Assembly (NCBI GenBank): GCA_021161765.1
Contig: JAGGZZ010000218.1
Coordinates: 1 to 15,378 of the forward strand
DNA from: Candidatus Methanophagales archaeon
Lineage (GTDB): Archaea > Halobacteriota > Syntropharchaeia > Alkanophagales > Methanospirareceae
Length of the DNA stretch: 15,378 bases
Direction: 5' to 3'
Shown: piece after piece, positions 1 to 6,500 of the stretch
How positions within the stretch are numbered: the first letter of the stretch is position 1
Layout: each line of letters opens with the position of its first letter
Notes under the pieces: model-generated
What the model saw: the letters and a program-made list of their open reading frames with translations, nothing else
Told to the model about the DNA's origin: nothing
Databases searched by the model: none
Program-made: the position numbers and the translations under genes

Positions 1-229
1 CCCTGTCAACGTTCACAGGGTGCTTCAGAGAGAGACTCTTCCTCAGATCCAATAGAATTCCGTTCATCTCTGCGTCTTCGATGAACCTGTATAAATCATT
101 TGCCGTCCCGATGTACCTCATAACTTCCTGAACAACCTTCCCCTTCTTCGCTCCCCTTTTTATCCGCCTCGTCCTTACCAATGCGAAGTATAGCCGCTTT
201 CCTTTCTTCCATGTCCTTAAATAGGTCAT
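1..229 (-). CDS. Transposase-like protein, N-terminal fragment (runs off the window)
   Basis: The minus-strand frame from ATG at 229 is open for 76 codons to the window edge and begins MTYLRTWKKGKRLYFALVRT. The early basic/aromatic beta segment, a basic linker (RRIKRGAKKGK), then VVQEVMRYIGTANDLYRFIE resembles the N-terminus of IS4/IS1634-type transposases, which open with a 'YLR..K.. GK.Y..LV.S.R..GKV.Q.. ..YLGT' pattern. The DDE catalytic domain would lie outside the window, so the assignment rests on the N-terminus only. A competing minus ORF at 96-308 in another frame has low-complexity, less protein-like content and is probably a shadow. No strong Shine-Dalgarno is visible. I am fairly confident the frame codes and less sure it is a transposase. 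Confidence 0.5.
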   Translation of the reverse strand, partial: MTYLRTWKKGKRLYFALVRTRRIKRGAKKGKVVQEVMRYIGTANDLYRFIEDAEMNGILLDLRKSLSLKHPVNVDR

Positions 230-400
230 ATAAATGCTTTTCCAATATGGCAGGTGTTAAATTTGGGTTAAAATGGATTAAAATGAATATTGGTTTAATT
301 CGTAACAATATAGCCGGTATTTTATTTAAAGAAGTGGAGAAAACTATTTAATCAAACAAAAGGCACTTTTTATTTTTCCATAACCTACAAGAAGGAAAAC

Positions 401-1939
401 CTAATCCAACTCAATACTTGTAGCACCCATGTCCAAACCTTTCCACTTCACCGTAAACCCAAGTTCTGCCAAAACCTCATCCGGATTTGATAACCCAATA
501 TCCTCAATAATCCTCCTTGCTTCCACATACAATTTTATATTCATAGAAACAAGTTTATCTTTCACCTCATTCAACAACTCCTTTTTAACCACCACCTCTT
601 TAAACACAACATAACCAGGGTCATTCAAACACGCTCTTACAGCCTCTTTACCGACATTATACCGCATAGCAATATCCTTAATAGAAACAATATCCCCTTC
701 AATCTCAATCCGCATCCCCTTCACACTTTCCACCTCTCGCTCTATCTCCGCTCTCTCAGTCCTCGCCAAATACCTGACCACCTCACCAACAGGCACTTTT
801 CTGCTGAACAGTGCCACAGGCTGATGAAGCCCCAACTCAAAATGTGCCGAATTAAAGCATGCGAGATTCCTATCAATTGCCACTAAAATATTGAACGGTA
901 AAGCTCTGAGTTTAGACAACTTCCTTTTTATGTACTCCTCTGTCCAGAACCCCACGATTTCAAAATAAGTTTCTATCTCCATCTCTTTATGCTTGAACTT
1001 AAAATCCGGTATGAACACGCCTTTGCCCGTGAAAACCGCATCCGGCTCTCGTATCAATTCCCAGCTCTTTGCTGCTGACAAGGCTAAAAACTCATGATAA
1101 AACCGCTCTTCAATACTACTATCAAACGTAGTCTTTGCCTCTTTCTCTTTACTCATCAACAAATTCTTATGGAGCTTGCTGTCCATCACAAAATGATAAA
1201 TCCTCGGCGTATCGCGTCTGATAACAATCTCGGCATCTATTTCCCATTCATCGCTATTGACGATCACCGGAAGCAATTTTGCCAGTGACGTGCCGTACTT
1301 CTCACTCAATTTCAGCAATGACGAAGCCCCTTCAACCCTTACCTTATTTCCACCTTCAGAAATGTACATCAATCCGAGATATTTAATTGCACGGAAAATC
1401 TCTTTATAATTGCCTTTAAATGCGATGCTCATACCCGTGGATTTAAACAAAAGCGTTTGAGCAAGTGAAAGGTTATACAACTTTAACAGCTCGTCGGGAT
1501 TTAAAAGCTCAAAATCATCCAATAAAACCTCAGATTCCTGGTCTGCCCATAAAGATTGCTTTAACTCCACAACCGAAATGTTCAGTTTCTTTGCAACGTT
1601 TTCAATAACCTCCGCTCTTTCTGCTCCATTTATGATTTTTTTGCTGCTCGCCGCCTCGAAAACCGCCCGCCTTGCCACGACAGGCTCAACTGCAAACCTC
1701 GACTTGAAGATGCATCTCCGCTCTAAGAGCGTTCTCAAACCCCTTACAAGTTTGAAATTCAACCCTTGTTCAAACTCCGCCACTATTTCATCTATTTCGC
1801 TCTTCTTTTTACCCACGAAATTTCTGTAAACTTCTATAAACTCTCCAGCCAATTCCAGGTGCTGTTCGTCTATCTCAGCGAAAACAGGGTATATCCTGTC
1901 CTTTTTCGTCCTTGTGATGAGCAATTCACCTGGTAACAT
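401..1939 (-). CDS. bax1: Bax1 nuclease, partner of XPB helicase (DUF790 family)
   Basis: This 512-residue protein matches the DUF790 family, known in archaea as Bax1 (binds archaeal XPB). Bax1 is a structure-specific endonuclease that forms a helicase-nuclease machine with XPB in nucleotide excision repair-like processing. It begins MLPGELLITR, the family's usual opening. An internal helical region follows. The PD-(D/E)xK-like nuclease core lies around residues 275-345: SIEERF (275-280), REPD (297-300), GVFIPDF with D312, then FEIVGFW with E327, and the basic helix YIKRKLSKL (336-344). The C-terminus (about 415-500) looks like small helical DNA-binding segments (IKDIAMRYNVGKEAVRACL). It lies 156 bp downstream of xpb on the same strand, the common archaeal pairing. 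The upstream AAGAAGAAA is only a weak ribosome binding site. The full-length frame is intact. Confidence 0.88.
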   Translation of the reverse strand: MLPGELLITRTKKDRIYPVFAEIDEQHLELAGEFIEVYRNFVGKKKSEIDEIVAEFEQGLNFKLVRGLRTLLERRCIFKSRFAVEPVVARRAVFEAASSKKIINGAERAEVIENVAKKLNISVVELKQSLWADQESEVLLDDFELLNPDELLKLYNLSLAQTLLFKSTGMSIAFKGNYKEIFRAIKYLGLMYISEGGNKVRVEGASSLLKLSEKYGTSLAKLLPVIVNSDEWEIDAEIVIRRDTPRIYHFVMDSKLHKNLLMSKEKEAKTTFDSSIEERFYHEFLALSAAKSWELIREPDAVFTGKGVFIPDFKFKHKEMEIETYFEIVGFWTEEYIKRKLSKLRALPFNILVAIDRNLACFNSAHFELGLHQPVALFSRKVPVGEVVRYLARTERAEIEREVESVKGMRIEIEGDIVSIKDIAMRYNVGKEAVRACLNDPGYVVFKEVVVKKELLNEVKDKLVSMNIKLYVEARRIIEDIGLSNPDEVLAELGFTVKWKGLDMGATSIELD

Positions 1940-2045
1940 TTTTTCTTCTTATTACTTTAGGAGCTTTTTTGACAAAAGAAAACACTTTTTCTAAAATGAT
2001 TTAACAATCAATAAAACTCTTCACGTGACTTCCCCGATTGTCGGA

Positions 2046-2099
2046 TTATTTCTGTGTATCAGGGTCTTCCATATACTCTTTGATTAAATATTTTCTCAT
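2046..2099 (-). CDS. Possible 17-residue microprotein overlapping the xpb stop (ATGA)
   Basis: The last bases of xpb form an ATGA overlap: ATG at 2099-2097 overlaps the TGA stop. It opens a short frame, MRKYLIKEYMEDPDTQK, ending in TAA at 2046-2048. The composition is protein-like and the overlap is the usual geometry for translational coupling. It could equally be a lost C-terminal extension of XPB after a frameshift, or chance. Confidence is low because of length. Confidence 0.2.
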   Translation of the reverse strand: MRKYLIKEYMEDPDTQK

Positions 2100-3472
2100 T
2101 CGGACATCTTAGCTTTCGTGCCTCTACGCCTCCTTGCTATTCCCATTTCGGTTGTCTTTTTTGACACAATCTCGTAAAGAACTGCGAGTTTCCCTTCTTT
2201 CTTTCGCAATATCCTACCTAATCTCTGCTTGTATTCCCGTTTACTACCACTTCCGCTCAATATAACACCAACCGAAGCTTCGGGAACATCAATGCCCTCC
2301 TCCAGAACCTTGGATGTTACTACTACCTTATATTTCCCCTCTCGGAAGTTATTCAGGATTTCCGCACGCTCCTCTCTCTGTGTAGTATGCGTGATTGCCG
2401 GTATGAGGAACTCCTTTGAAATTGCATATACCAAAGAATTATGCTCTGTGAAGATTATCATTCGTTCACCGAAATGGTTATCCAGAATTTCAGAAAGAGC
2501 GTTTAGCTTCGATTTCGAGTTTAACGCTATCTGTCTCGCTTTGTTCCTTGCCAGCAAAGCCGCTCTTGCCCTTGCATCACGACCGCTTCTCATAACGAGC
2601 AACCTGAAATCCGAAGGTGACTTCAAGATTATGTGCTCTCTTTTCAAGAAATTAGTGAACGCCGATTGGTATTTCTCGTAGTCCTCCCTTTCATCCTCAG
2701 TTAAATCGGTAATGATTTTCCTTGTCGTATATTCGGCCAAATGTTTTCCGCTCAGTTTATCTATGTCTATTTCATAAACCTGTCCTCCTATCAGTCTTTC
2801 GAGTTCTTTATGCAGTCCATCTTCTCGTTCATACGTTGCGGTCAATCCCAGCCGGTATGGAGCAATAAACATCTCTGCTATGTTTGCATATCCCGGCGAA
2901 GGTAGATGGTGGACCTCATCGAAGACCAGGAGAAGGAACCTGTTTCCAAGCTCTTCAGCCCTTAAATATGCGGTATCGTAAGTTGATACTGTTATTGGCT
3001 TCAATATGTGCCTCTCGCCGCTGTACGTGCCAACTTCAATTCCCATTTTGTTCTCCAGTTCTTTTTTCCACTGCTGAACCAACTCTAAAGTCGGCACTAC
3101 AATCAGTGTTGGAACGTTCAGCACAGAAATTGCTTTTATTCCTATTATTGTCTTGCCAGCACCGGTAGGCAGGACTAAAGCACCACTCTTTGTTTGCAGC
3201 CATTTATTCATTGCATCTTTTTGATAATCGTGCAGTGTCAAATTGCAGGATAAATTCTGCATGGGCATTAAATCAAGAACGCTGTCTTCGTAATCGAGCC
3301 CAGAAAGTTTTAGATAGTCTATCAAATCCTTATAAAACATCGGCAAGCATCTGTAACTATTTGATCTAATATCCCATACGGTATGCGGCAGCTTGAAATT
3401 GCTCTTTACCACTATTGTTCCCTTTTCATAGCTTAATTTTATCACTTTTGCCTTATTTCTATTATGATTCAA
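2096..3472 (-). CDS. xpb: XPB/Rad25-type superfamily 2 DNA helicase
   Basis: A 458-residue archaeal XPB, an ATP-dependent 3'-5' DNA translocase/helicase that works with Bax1. The N-terminal damage-recognition-like region (about 1-75) is followed by the Q-motif/linker LHDYQKDAM (80-88), Walker A LPTGAGKT (101-108), motif Ia PTLELVQQW (127-135), DEVH box (185-188), motif III TAT (211-213) and the XPB-diagnostic RED motif (R216-E217-D218). Helicase domain 2 carries MIIFTEHN (338-345), TSKVLEEGIDVP (386-397) and motif VI QRLGRILR (416-423). Length is typical of archaeal XPB. The longest frame uses a TTG at 3472. A GTG at 3445-3443, ten codons in and preceded by AAGG, gives MIKLSYEKGTIVV and matches the usual family start better, so 3445 is a real alternative. 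It is the first gene of the xpb-bax1 pair. Confidence 0.93.
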   Translation of the reverse strand: MNHNRNKAKVIKLSYEKGTIVVKSNFKLPHTVWDIRSNSYRCLPMFYKDLIDYLKLSGLDYEDSVLDLMPMQNLSCNLTLHDYQKDAMNKWLQTKSGALVLPTGAGKTIIGIKAISVLNVPTLIVVPTLELVQQWKKELENKMGIEVGTYSGERHILKPITVSTYDTAYLRAEELGNRFLLLVFDEVHHLPSPGYANIAEMFIAPYRLGLTATYEREDGLHKELERLIGGQVYEIDIDKLSGKHLAEYTTRKIITDLTEDEREDYEKYQSAFTNFLKREHIILKSPSDFRLLVMRSGRDARARAALLARNKARQIALNSKSKLNALSEILDNHFGERMIIFTEHNSLVYAISKEFLIPAITHTTQREERAEILNNFREGKYKVVVTSKVLEEGIDVPEASVGVILSGSGSKREYKQRLGRILRKKEGKLAVLYEIVSKKTTEMGIARRRRGTKAKMSE

Positions 3473-3504
3473 ATGATTATAAAATAGATGAAAATTCGCT
3501 GCCC

Positions 3505-3520
3505 TATTATAGACTTAAAG
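3505..3520 (-). promoter_or_regulatory. Possible TATA region of xpb
   Basis: On the minus strand this reads CTTTAAGTCTATAATA. A TATA-like core here would place transcription start near 3480, giving a very short leader to the TTG start or about 35 nt to the GTG start. The area is AT-rich, so this is weak. Confidence 0.25.
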
Positions 3521-3588
3521 AAAAAAAGGAAGAATCATATTACGAAGAGGAGTATTACTATAGTGTTAGATCGGTGGTAGTATGTATG

Positions 3589-3635
3589 TCACAAAACCTC
3601 ATACCCCGTATTCCTCTGTGCCACCGGTCTGCCAA
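3589..3635 (-). repeat. Displaced copy of the mqnC 3' end (candidate distal att site)
   Basis: These 47 bp match 6454-6500 at 45 positions in the same orientation. Read on the minus strand they encode GRPVAQRNTGYEVL and a TGA stop, identical to the C-terminus of MqnC. Both mismatches are synonymous (GTT for GTG, GCA for GCG). Homology stops at the TGA on one side and just beyond the Gly codon on the other. No upstream start exists, since a TAA lies in frame nine codons before the shared part. It is therefore a gene-end remnant, best read as one half of an attachment-site pair. Confidence 0.75.
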
Positions 3636-3990
3636 AAGAAGGTATATGCCTGTGTTTAAGAGTTTATATACTTCAGCTGTTCTTCTGTTATAACAAAAAC
3701 TTTAGACAGTGCTTAGAAACCATTAATAGCTTATCATTGCTTTTAAATTTGTGTAGTCACTAACAATTAATTCGATTAGAGTGGAGCTTTAACCTAAAAA
3801 CGTTTGATATGGCGTTATTTGAACAATCAAAAATTAAAATATAGGGGAGGTTATTTAAATAGTCTGAAAGTCAGGTATATACGAAGTGAATTTTGGAGTT
3901 CATTCTAAAATGGGTGGGTATACGACAATGATGTGTGATATATCGAAGTTTTAAGGTGCGAGTTCTCTCCGCTTTAGTCAACCTTTTAAT

Positions 3991-3999
3991 TTATATAAA
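3991..3999 (+). promoter_or_regulatory. TATA box for the leader ORF / C39-like gene
   Basis: TTATATAAA within an AT-rich upstream run is a good archaeal TATA box. A start site about 25 bases downstream falls near 4020, inside the palindrome at 4012-4028. Confidence 0.5.
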
Positions 4000-4011
4000 C
4001 CTTTGCTTTTT

Positions 4012-4028
4012 GTTCGGAAAATCCGAAC
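4012..4028. promoter_or_regulatory. Palindromic operator candidate GTTCGGA-N3-TCCGAAC
   Basis: A perfect 7-bp inverted repeat with a 3-bp AAA centre lies 13 bp after the TATA box, across the predicted transcription start. This is the classical place for an archaeal repressor to block RNA polymerase recruitment. The binding protein is unknown. The ArsR-like regulator at 5817-6314 is the nearest candidate, by proximity only. Confidence 0.45.
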
Positions 4029-4090
4029 GTTTTCGATAGTTTTATCAGGGGTTTGAACGATACGATTAGTGAGTGCCGAGGAGGGGCGCA

Positions 4091-4123
4091 ATGATAGAAG
4101 TACCCAAAAAATTTAGGAGGTGA
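4091..4123 (+). CDS. Ten-residue leader ORF abutting the C39-like gene
   Basis: ATG at 4091 follows a strong ribosome binding site GAGGAGGGG (4078-4086) at good spacing and encodes MIEVPKKFRR. Its last two codons and stop, AGG AGG TGA, are also the Shine-Dalgarno sequence of the next gene. The stop abuts that gene's ATG at 4124. Translation of the leader should therefore control access to the downstream site, giving coupling or attenuation-like control. The strong ribosome binding site makes it more than a random short frame, but there is no direct evidence of translation. Confidence 0.45.
   Translation: MIEVPKKFRR
4115..4123 (+). promoter_or_regulatory. Shine-Dalgarno AGGAGGTGA, start-deciding
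   Basis: The site is fully complementary to the 16S 3' end. GGAGG ends 3 nt before ATG 4124 and 15 nt before the in-frame ATG 4136, so neither start has ideal spacing. I keep 4124 because the leader stop abuts it. The 4136 start would remove only MWKK and leave the signal peptide intact. Confidence 0.5.
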
Positions 4124-5353
4124 ATGTGGAAAAAGATGAAAACGAAAGAGGTATTGGCGATAGGTATCGTAGCGATATTGGTGTTAGGTGTTGGGTTGGT
4201 TGCGGCTATCAATGCAGATGAAATTGAGAACAACTACGTCTCAAAAGAAAAGGCAAGAGAACATGCTACCGTTACTATGTTGGAATTTGTGTTAGCCGGA
4301 ACCCCAGGACTTGAAGATGAAAACTGTAAAGGTGCGACAATAAATCCCGAACCTCTAACCATCTATGACGTAAATGGCAAGAAACTCTACTATCAGTTCT
4401 CAGTTGAAAAAAATGGTAAGACCATAGGCGGGATCAAAACCAGTGCAAGCAAGGTGCTTGGGGCATCGGTCTGCACCATAGGACTCAGCCCACGTGCATG
4501 GGATCCTGATATTGCACTAAAGAAAGCAAAAGAGATCGCAAAGAAAAAATATGAAGGTGCTGAAATCACTTCAACCACACTGGTATGCTATGGTTACCCG
4601 AAAATCGGAGTGATGCTAAAGCTACATGACCCAAAAACCGGCAAAGAGCAGCGACTATTCATAGATGCTTCTGATTACTCGGTCGTCCAAGACAGGATGC
4701 CTGAGCCTGAGCTTGAAGGACCTGGTGTGTGGTCGCTATACGAGAGTATTCCGAAAGAGGAATGGGCACAACGCATATCTGATTGGGAAGTAGATGATAA
4801 ACACGCTCGTGAAGTAATAGCGAAGGCGCACTCGGCTGGCATTGATATCTCAAAATCCTTGTCTGAAAAGGAATTAGAAACTTTAAGAGAAGCACTTGCA
4901 AGCCCGCTTTCTTATAAAGTTCTCAGTGGCTTCCATCTTTTTGGACAGGAGAAGCCGTATTATTGTGCGCCTGCCACTGGGCAGATGATCGCTGATTACT
5001 ATGATGTAAGCCATACGCAAGATCATATTGCTGGCGAAATGGGAACGACCACCAGCGGTACTTCTATGAGCGGTCAGTTAGACTACTATACAGGTAATCG
5101 CCCCGATTGCTTGGACAAATCAGGGTCGTATGATGATTATGATTGCACATGGGTGAAGGCAAAGGACGAAATTGATGCCAACAGACCGTTAAAAAGTGGT
5201 GTGCCTGGACATGCCAGAGCATGTGCCGGGTGGTGGTCAGACGGGACCAACTATTTGTACATCTACGATCCTTTGCCTGTCAACCAAGGTGAGATATACT
5301 GGGAATCTTGGGGTAGTATAGAGCACACCAATTATATCTATGTACTCGATTAA
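4124..5353 (+). CDS. Secreted papain-fold protein, peptidase C39-like, with PepSY-like N-terminal region
   Basis: A 409-residue exported protein. Residues 1-30 form a signal peptide or anchor: a basic start, then a hydrophobic stretch LAIGIVAILVLGVGLVAAI. Residues about 38-190 contain two segments resembling PepSY-type repeats (SKEKAREHATV, then DPDIALKKAKEIAKKKYEG, later LFIDASDYSVV). The C-terminal domain (about 265-409) has a C39-like cysteine peptidase layout: GQ (Q275, oxyanion position), YYCAPAT with C281, PGHARA with H363, and YDP with D382. All proposed catalytic residues are present, so it may be active, but the substrate is unknown. C39 domains in ABC exporters cut double-glycine leaders. 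This one is extracytoplasmic and has no ABC domain, so a surface or scavenging role is more likely. It has its own promoter, leader ORF and terminator, and lies inside the putative integrated element. Confidence 0.75.
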   Translation: MWKKMKTKEVLAIGIVAILVLGVGLVAAINADEIENNYVSKEKAREHATVTMLEFVLAGTPGLEDENCKGATINPEPLTIYDVNGKKLYYQFSVEKNGKTIGGIKTSASKVLGASVCTIGLSPRAWDPDIALKKAKEIAKKKYEGAEITSTTLVCYGYPKIGVMLKLHDPKTGKEQRLFIDASDYSVVQDRMPEPELEGPGVWSLYESIPKEEWAQRISDWEVDDKHAREVIAKAHSAGIDISKSLSEKELETLREALASPLSYKVLSGFHLFGQEKPYYCAPATGQMIADYYDVSHTQDHIAGEMGTTTSGTSMSGQLDYYTGNRPDCLDKSGSYDDYDCTWVKAKDEIDANRPLKSGVPGHARACAGWWSDGTNYLYIYDPLPVNQGEIYWESWGSIEHTNYIYVLD

Positions 5354-5381
5354 GATTAAAGTACATAGATATTCTTTTTTT
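5334..5381 (+). terminator. Hairpin plus T-tract terminator overlapping the stop codon
   Basis: ATATCTATGTAC (5334-5345) pairs perfectly with GTACATAGATAT (5361-5372), a 12-bp stem with a 15-nt loop, followed by a T-rich run. The TAA stop at 5351-5353 lies in the loop, and the left arm is formed by the last codons of the C39-like gene. The stem is AT-rich, but the T-run makes a terminator likely. Confidence 0.6.
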
Positions 5382-5403
5382 CCCTTTTTATTCATACATT
5401 GGG

Positions 5404-5727
5404 ATGAAGAACAATGGATAAAACGAGAAAATATATAATGCCGATTTTGAAATCATTAAGAAGCGTCTTAAAAAAGAAAAATATGTCTGGCTCTCAGAAA
5501 AAACAAAAATAATCGGCGGGAGCATTACCGTTGGGATTTCAATTAAATCTCACGAAGAAGAAACCGTTCAGAGACTTAAATCAAGTGGGATACCATTGAA
5601 AAGGACGATAACGATGGGAATCTTCTACGGGCCTGAAACACCTCAAAAGGAAAGTGAAAAAATAATGGAACGGTTGGATAATGACGAAAGAATTATTAGC
5701 ACTCATATAGACTACTTGGAAAGATAA
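5404..5727 (+). pseudogene. Broken small gene, unknown function
   Basis: The frame from 5422 to the TAA at 5725-5727 is open for 101 codons with protein-like content, for example KIIGGSITVGISIKSHEEE and MGIFYGPETPQKESEKIMER. It has no usable start near its beginning. In frame, ATG 5404 reads MKNNG and then a TAA at 5419-5421. In the +1-related frame, ATG 5414 gives MDKTRKYIMPILKS and stops at 5512, so a one-base indel between about 5430 and 5450 would join MDKTRKY to NADFEIIKKRL. I read this as a gene inactivated by a nonsense or frameshift mutation. I do not recognise the family. A sequencing error or recoding is the alternative. Confidence 0.4.
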
Positions 5728-5780
5728 CAAAAGGGACTGGGTGAGAAAACTGGCGATAGAAGTATGATGGATAAAGAATA

Positions 5781-5789
5781 AAAATATAA
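5781..5789 (+). promoter_or_regulatory. TATA box of the ArsR-like gene
   Basis: AAAATATAA is centred about 32 bp before ATG 5817. This predicts a start site only a few bases before the ATG, a leaderless or near-leaderless transcript, consistent with the missing Shine-Dalgarno. Confidence 0.4.
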
Positions 5790-5816
5790 GATAGAAAGTC
5801 CAATAACCTATTCAAA

Positions 5817-6314
5817 ATGACAGACGATAAAATAGCACTTGATAAGCAAATCTTTAGTGCCTTATCATCAGAGATAAGAATCAATATCCTTAAAAAACTC
5901 GATTCTAAGCGTAGGACGCTAAAAGAACTATGTGATGAATTAAATCTACCAAAATCAACTATTCGCGAAAATCTAACCGTTTTGGTTGAATCAGATTTGG
6001 TAAGAAAAAGGAATATAGGTAATAAATGGGTATACTACGAGCCAACAGAAAAAGGAAGAAGGCTGCTCTATCCACACGAAATGACAAAGATAATAATCCT
6101 TCTGTCTTCTGCGGCACTCAGCTTTATTGGTGGAATTATTGAGCTATATTGGTTTATTAAAAGTGCTTTCCCGGAAGAAGTGTTAGAGGGTGGTGTATCA
6201 CTCTACGAACCAAAATATTTAATCTTCGGCGTGATCTTGATCTTGGTTGGCGTTCTATTTTCCTGCTTGGCTTTCCGCATACGAAAGGTTAAAAAGGAAA
6301 CGAAGAAAAAGTAA
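5817..6314 (+). CDS. Membrane-anchored ArsR-like winged-helix regulator
   Basis: A 165-residue protein. Residues about 8-85 form an ArsR-type winged helix: IFSALSSEIRINILKKL, then TLKELCDELNLPKSTIRENLTVL as helix-turn-helix, and a wing KWVYYEPTEKGRRLL. Two hydrophobic segments follow, about 91-113 and 132-154, with a basic tail (RKVKKETKKK). Such small HTH proteins with two C-terminal membrane spans are common in Methanosarcina-type and related archaea. They probably couple a membrane or envelope signal to transcription. The inducer is unknown and I see no metal-binding cysteine pair (single C39 and C150). It lies in the putative integrated element and could regulate the C39-like gene upstream, which is inference only. 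Confidence 0.75.
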   Translation: MTDDKIALDKQIFSALSSEIRINILKKLDSKRRTLKELCDELNLPKSTIRENLTVLVESDLVRKRNIGNKWVYYEPTEKGRRLLYPHEMTKIIILLSSAALSFIGGIIELYWFIKSAFPEEVLEGGVSLYEPKYLIFGVILILVGVLFSCLAFRIRKVKKETKKK

Positions 6315-6338
6315 TTTCAATCAAAAGAGCAGAAGCAG

Positions 6339-6431
6339 ATGAAAGTAAAGGTTTACAATGCGATAAAGGAAGGTGTATTTGTTTTTAGAACAGGCGCGAC
6401 AAAAGTCACTTCGCAAACACGCAAACGTTAA
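6339..6431 (+). CDS. Possible 30-residue ORF, unknown
   Basis: ATG 6339 opens MKVKVYNAIKEGVFVFRTGA and continues to a TAA at 6429-6431. Only weak purine-rich sequence precedes it. It sits just inside the inner 47-bp repeat, where element-encoded recombinase remnants are often found, but it matches nothing I recognise. It could be the start of a truncated gene or noise. Confidence 0.2.
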   Translation: MKVKVYNAIKEGVFVFRTGATKVTSQTRKR

Positions 6432-6453
6432 ATGGATTTTCAAACTTTCACAA

Positions 6454-6500
6454 TCACAACACCTCATACCCCGTATTCCTCTGCGCCACCGGTCTGCCAA
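6454..6500 (-). repeat. mqnC 3' end copy in the intact gene (candidate proximal att site)
   Basis: This is the partner of 3589-3635, in direct orientation and 45/47 identical. It is the functional end of mqnC including the TGA stop (6454-6456). If an element integrated here, this copy restored the mqnC reading frame. Confidence 0.7.

Larger units (their letters stand above)
3473..4090. other. AT-rich intergenic stretch without a supported gene
   Basis: These 618 bases hold the probable xpb promoter, the displaced mqnC 3' end (3589-3635), and a TATA box plus palindrome for the next gene (3991-4028). The central part, about 3640-3980, is AT-rich with scattered TATA-like words and no convincing coding frame on either strand. 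A plus-strand open frame across 3415-3693 is low complexity (Lys/Glu/Tyr runs) and covers the mqnC remnant antisense, so I do not call it. Confidence 0.6.
3589..6500. mobile_element. Putative integrative element inserted at the 3' end of mqnC
   Basis: The segment is bounded by 47-bp direct repeats made of the mqnC 3' end (3589-3635 and 6454-6500). Integrating elements that target gene 3' ends bring their own copy of that end, restore the host gene and displace the original end to the far side, which is the arrangement here. Removing it would put the mqnC stop about 115 bp upstream of xpb, a normal intergenic distance on the same strand. Inside are a C39-like secreted protein, a broken gene, an ArsR-like membrane protein and a tiny ORF, and the DNA looks richer in A/T than the flanking operons. 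No integrase is recognisable, so it would be a decayed, cargo-only or passively mobilised element. A simple partial duplication is the main alternative. Confidence 0.45.

Noticed and set aside
96..308. Seventy-codon minus-strand ORF at the left edge
   Set aside because: Its C-terminal half is low-complexity Lys/Glu/Gly, and it overlaps a longer, more protein-like frame starting at 229 that continues beyond the window.
3415..3693. Plus-strand ORF of 92 codons
   Set aside because: It overlaps the start of xpb, is a Tyr/Glu/Lys-rich run, and its end is the antisense of the mqnC remnant. Similarity to the plus ORF at 6373-6705 comes only from the 47-bp DNA repeat.
4393..4901. Minus-strand ORFs inside the C39-like gene (4393-4578, 4659-4901)
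   Set aside because: They are antisense to a convincing gene and show no domain features or ribosome binding sites.
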